Positions 63,548 through 64,000 of a stretch of DNA of 64,000 bases are shown in pieces (position 1 is the first letter of the stretch; the number at the start of each line of letters is the position of its first letter). The stretch covers positions 20,964 through 84,963 of the forward strand of contig QANT01009226.1 in NCBI GenBank assembly GCA_003254885.1. Direction: 5' to 3'. A model generated the notes under the pieces. It searched no databases. It was not told the origin of the DNA and worked only from the letters and a program-made list of their open reading frames with translations. A program made the position numbers and the translations under genes. The stretch comes from Purshia tridentata (lineage: Eukaryota; Streptophyta; Magnoliopsida; Rosales; Rosaceae).

Positions 63548-64000
63548 CTGTAAAGGAGAAGCAACAATGACTAGTTGGGAGAATGAGGTTAAGGGAAACA
63601 TATAATTTTCAGTAGAAAGTAGATAAGCCTAAAAACTGACGGTAGAGTCAGATGACATAATAAAAATGTTAAATGGAAGTTGTAATTTTCATTGCTGAAG
63701 CAGAGAGCAATTAAATCCCAAATCATCACAAATTATAGAATAGGATAATCTAATAAAACAAATTCAAAGACAGTTAAATGATGCACAGAAAAGTATTCAT
63801 GCAACTATAGATAAATTATCAAATTTGAAAAGTCCCATAAAACAGGAAAACTGGATTAACATTTGAACTGGCCACTGTCGCAAACTTAAAACAAGGGATG
63901 AAACTACAAATTGCTTCAGGTATTGATTTCTCTTTTGTAAAATAAACATTATGGCACTGGGGCAACTTTAGTTAAAGAAGGGGGATTTTTTTTTTTTTTT
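63548..64000. other. Intron of the THO6-type gene up to the window edge
   Basis: Upstream of the acceptor at 63548-63549 (TTTACAG on minus) the sequence is AT-rich with no open frame resembling WD40 blades. It ends in a T run at 63987-64000. Confidence 0.5.

Overview
This is plant nuclear DNA. Coding sequence is split into many short exons by AT-rich introns with GT..AG borders, TATA boxes and GA/CT microsatellites are present, and every recognisable protein has a land-plant family. Protein style and compact introns suggest a core eudicot, possibly Rosaceae (Prunus-like). That is inference, not a species call. I find fourteen genes in 64 kb, none of them a bacterial-type operon. The assembly has a 17-base N gap at 32824-32840 and single Ns at 628 and 33142.

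Layout, left to right: a bHLH041-type transcription factor (+, 2141-5164); an organellar RecA, RECA2-type (-, 8140-11964); histone chaperone NAP1 (-, 13143-16167); a three-finger CCCH zinc-finger protein (+, 17651-22339); a class A heat-stress factor, probably HSFA9 (+, 24616-26143); the salicylic-acid co-regulator NPR1 (-, 27446-29714); a charged protein of unknown function with a duplicated module (-, 30428-32192); a 5 kb low-complexity intergenic stretch; an IQM calmodulin-binding protein (+, 37218-40025); a MULE-type MITE (40676-40795); an EPF-like secreted cysteine peptide (+, 42652-43234); a casein kinase I (+, 45053-48419); a DUF3511 protein (-, 49979-50350); the oil-synthesis enzyme DGAT1 (-, 51772-57690); eIF4A (-, 59308-61363); and the last two exons of a THO6/DWA1-type WD40 protein running off the right edge (-, 63144-63547).

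The genes do not form one pathway. From memory, much of the set matches two Arabidopsis segments: At2g19430-19490 (DWA1, DGAT1, DUF3511, CKL5, NAP1;2, RECA2) and At5g56930-57015 (C3H65, NAP1;3, bHLH041, IQM5, CKL12). The window therefore looks like an ancestral eudicot block that Arabidopsis has duplicated and thinned.

I found no clearly new biological system. The most interesting items are: an optional terminal intron in the heat-stress factor that would remove its export-signal-like tail; the duplicated module in the unknown protein; tandem duplications in DGAT1 and eIF4A introns that copied pieces of neighbouring exons; four ~58-residue repeats in the CCCH protein; and a perfectly paired MULE MITE with a 9-bp target duplication. 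Exon borders were derived by hand from reading-frame continuity and GT/AG sites, and they keep frame throughout every complete gene.
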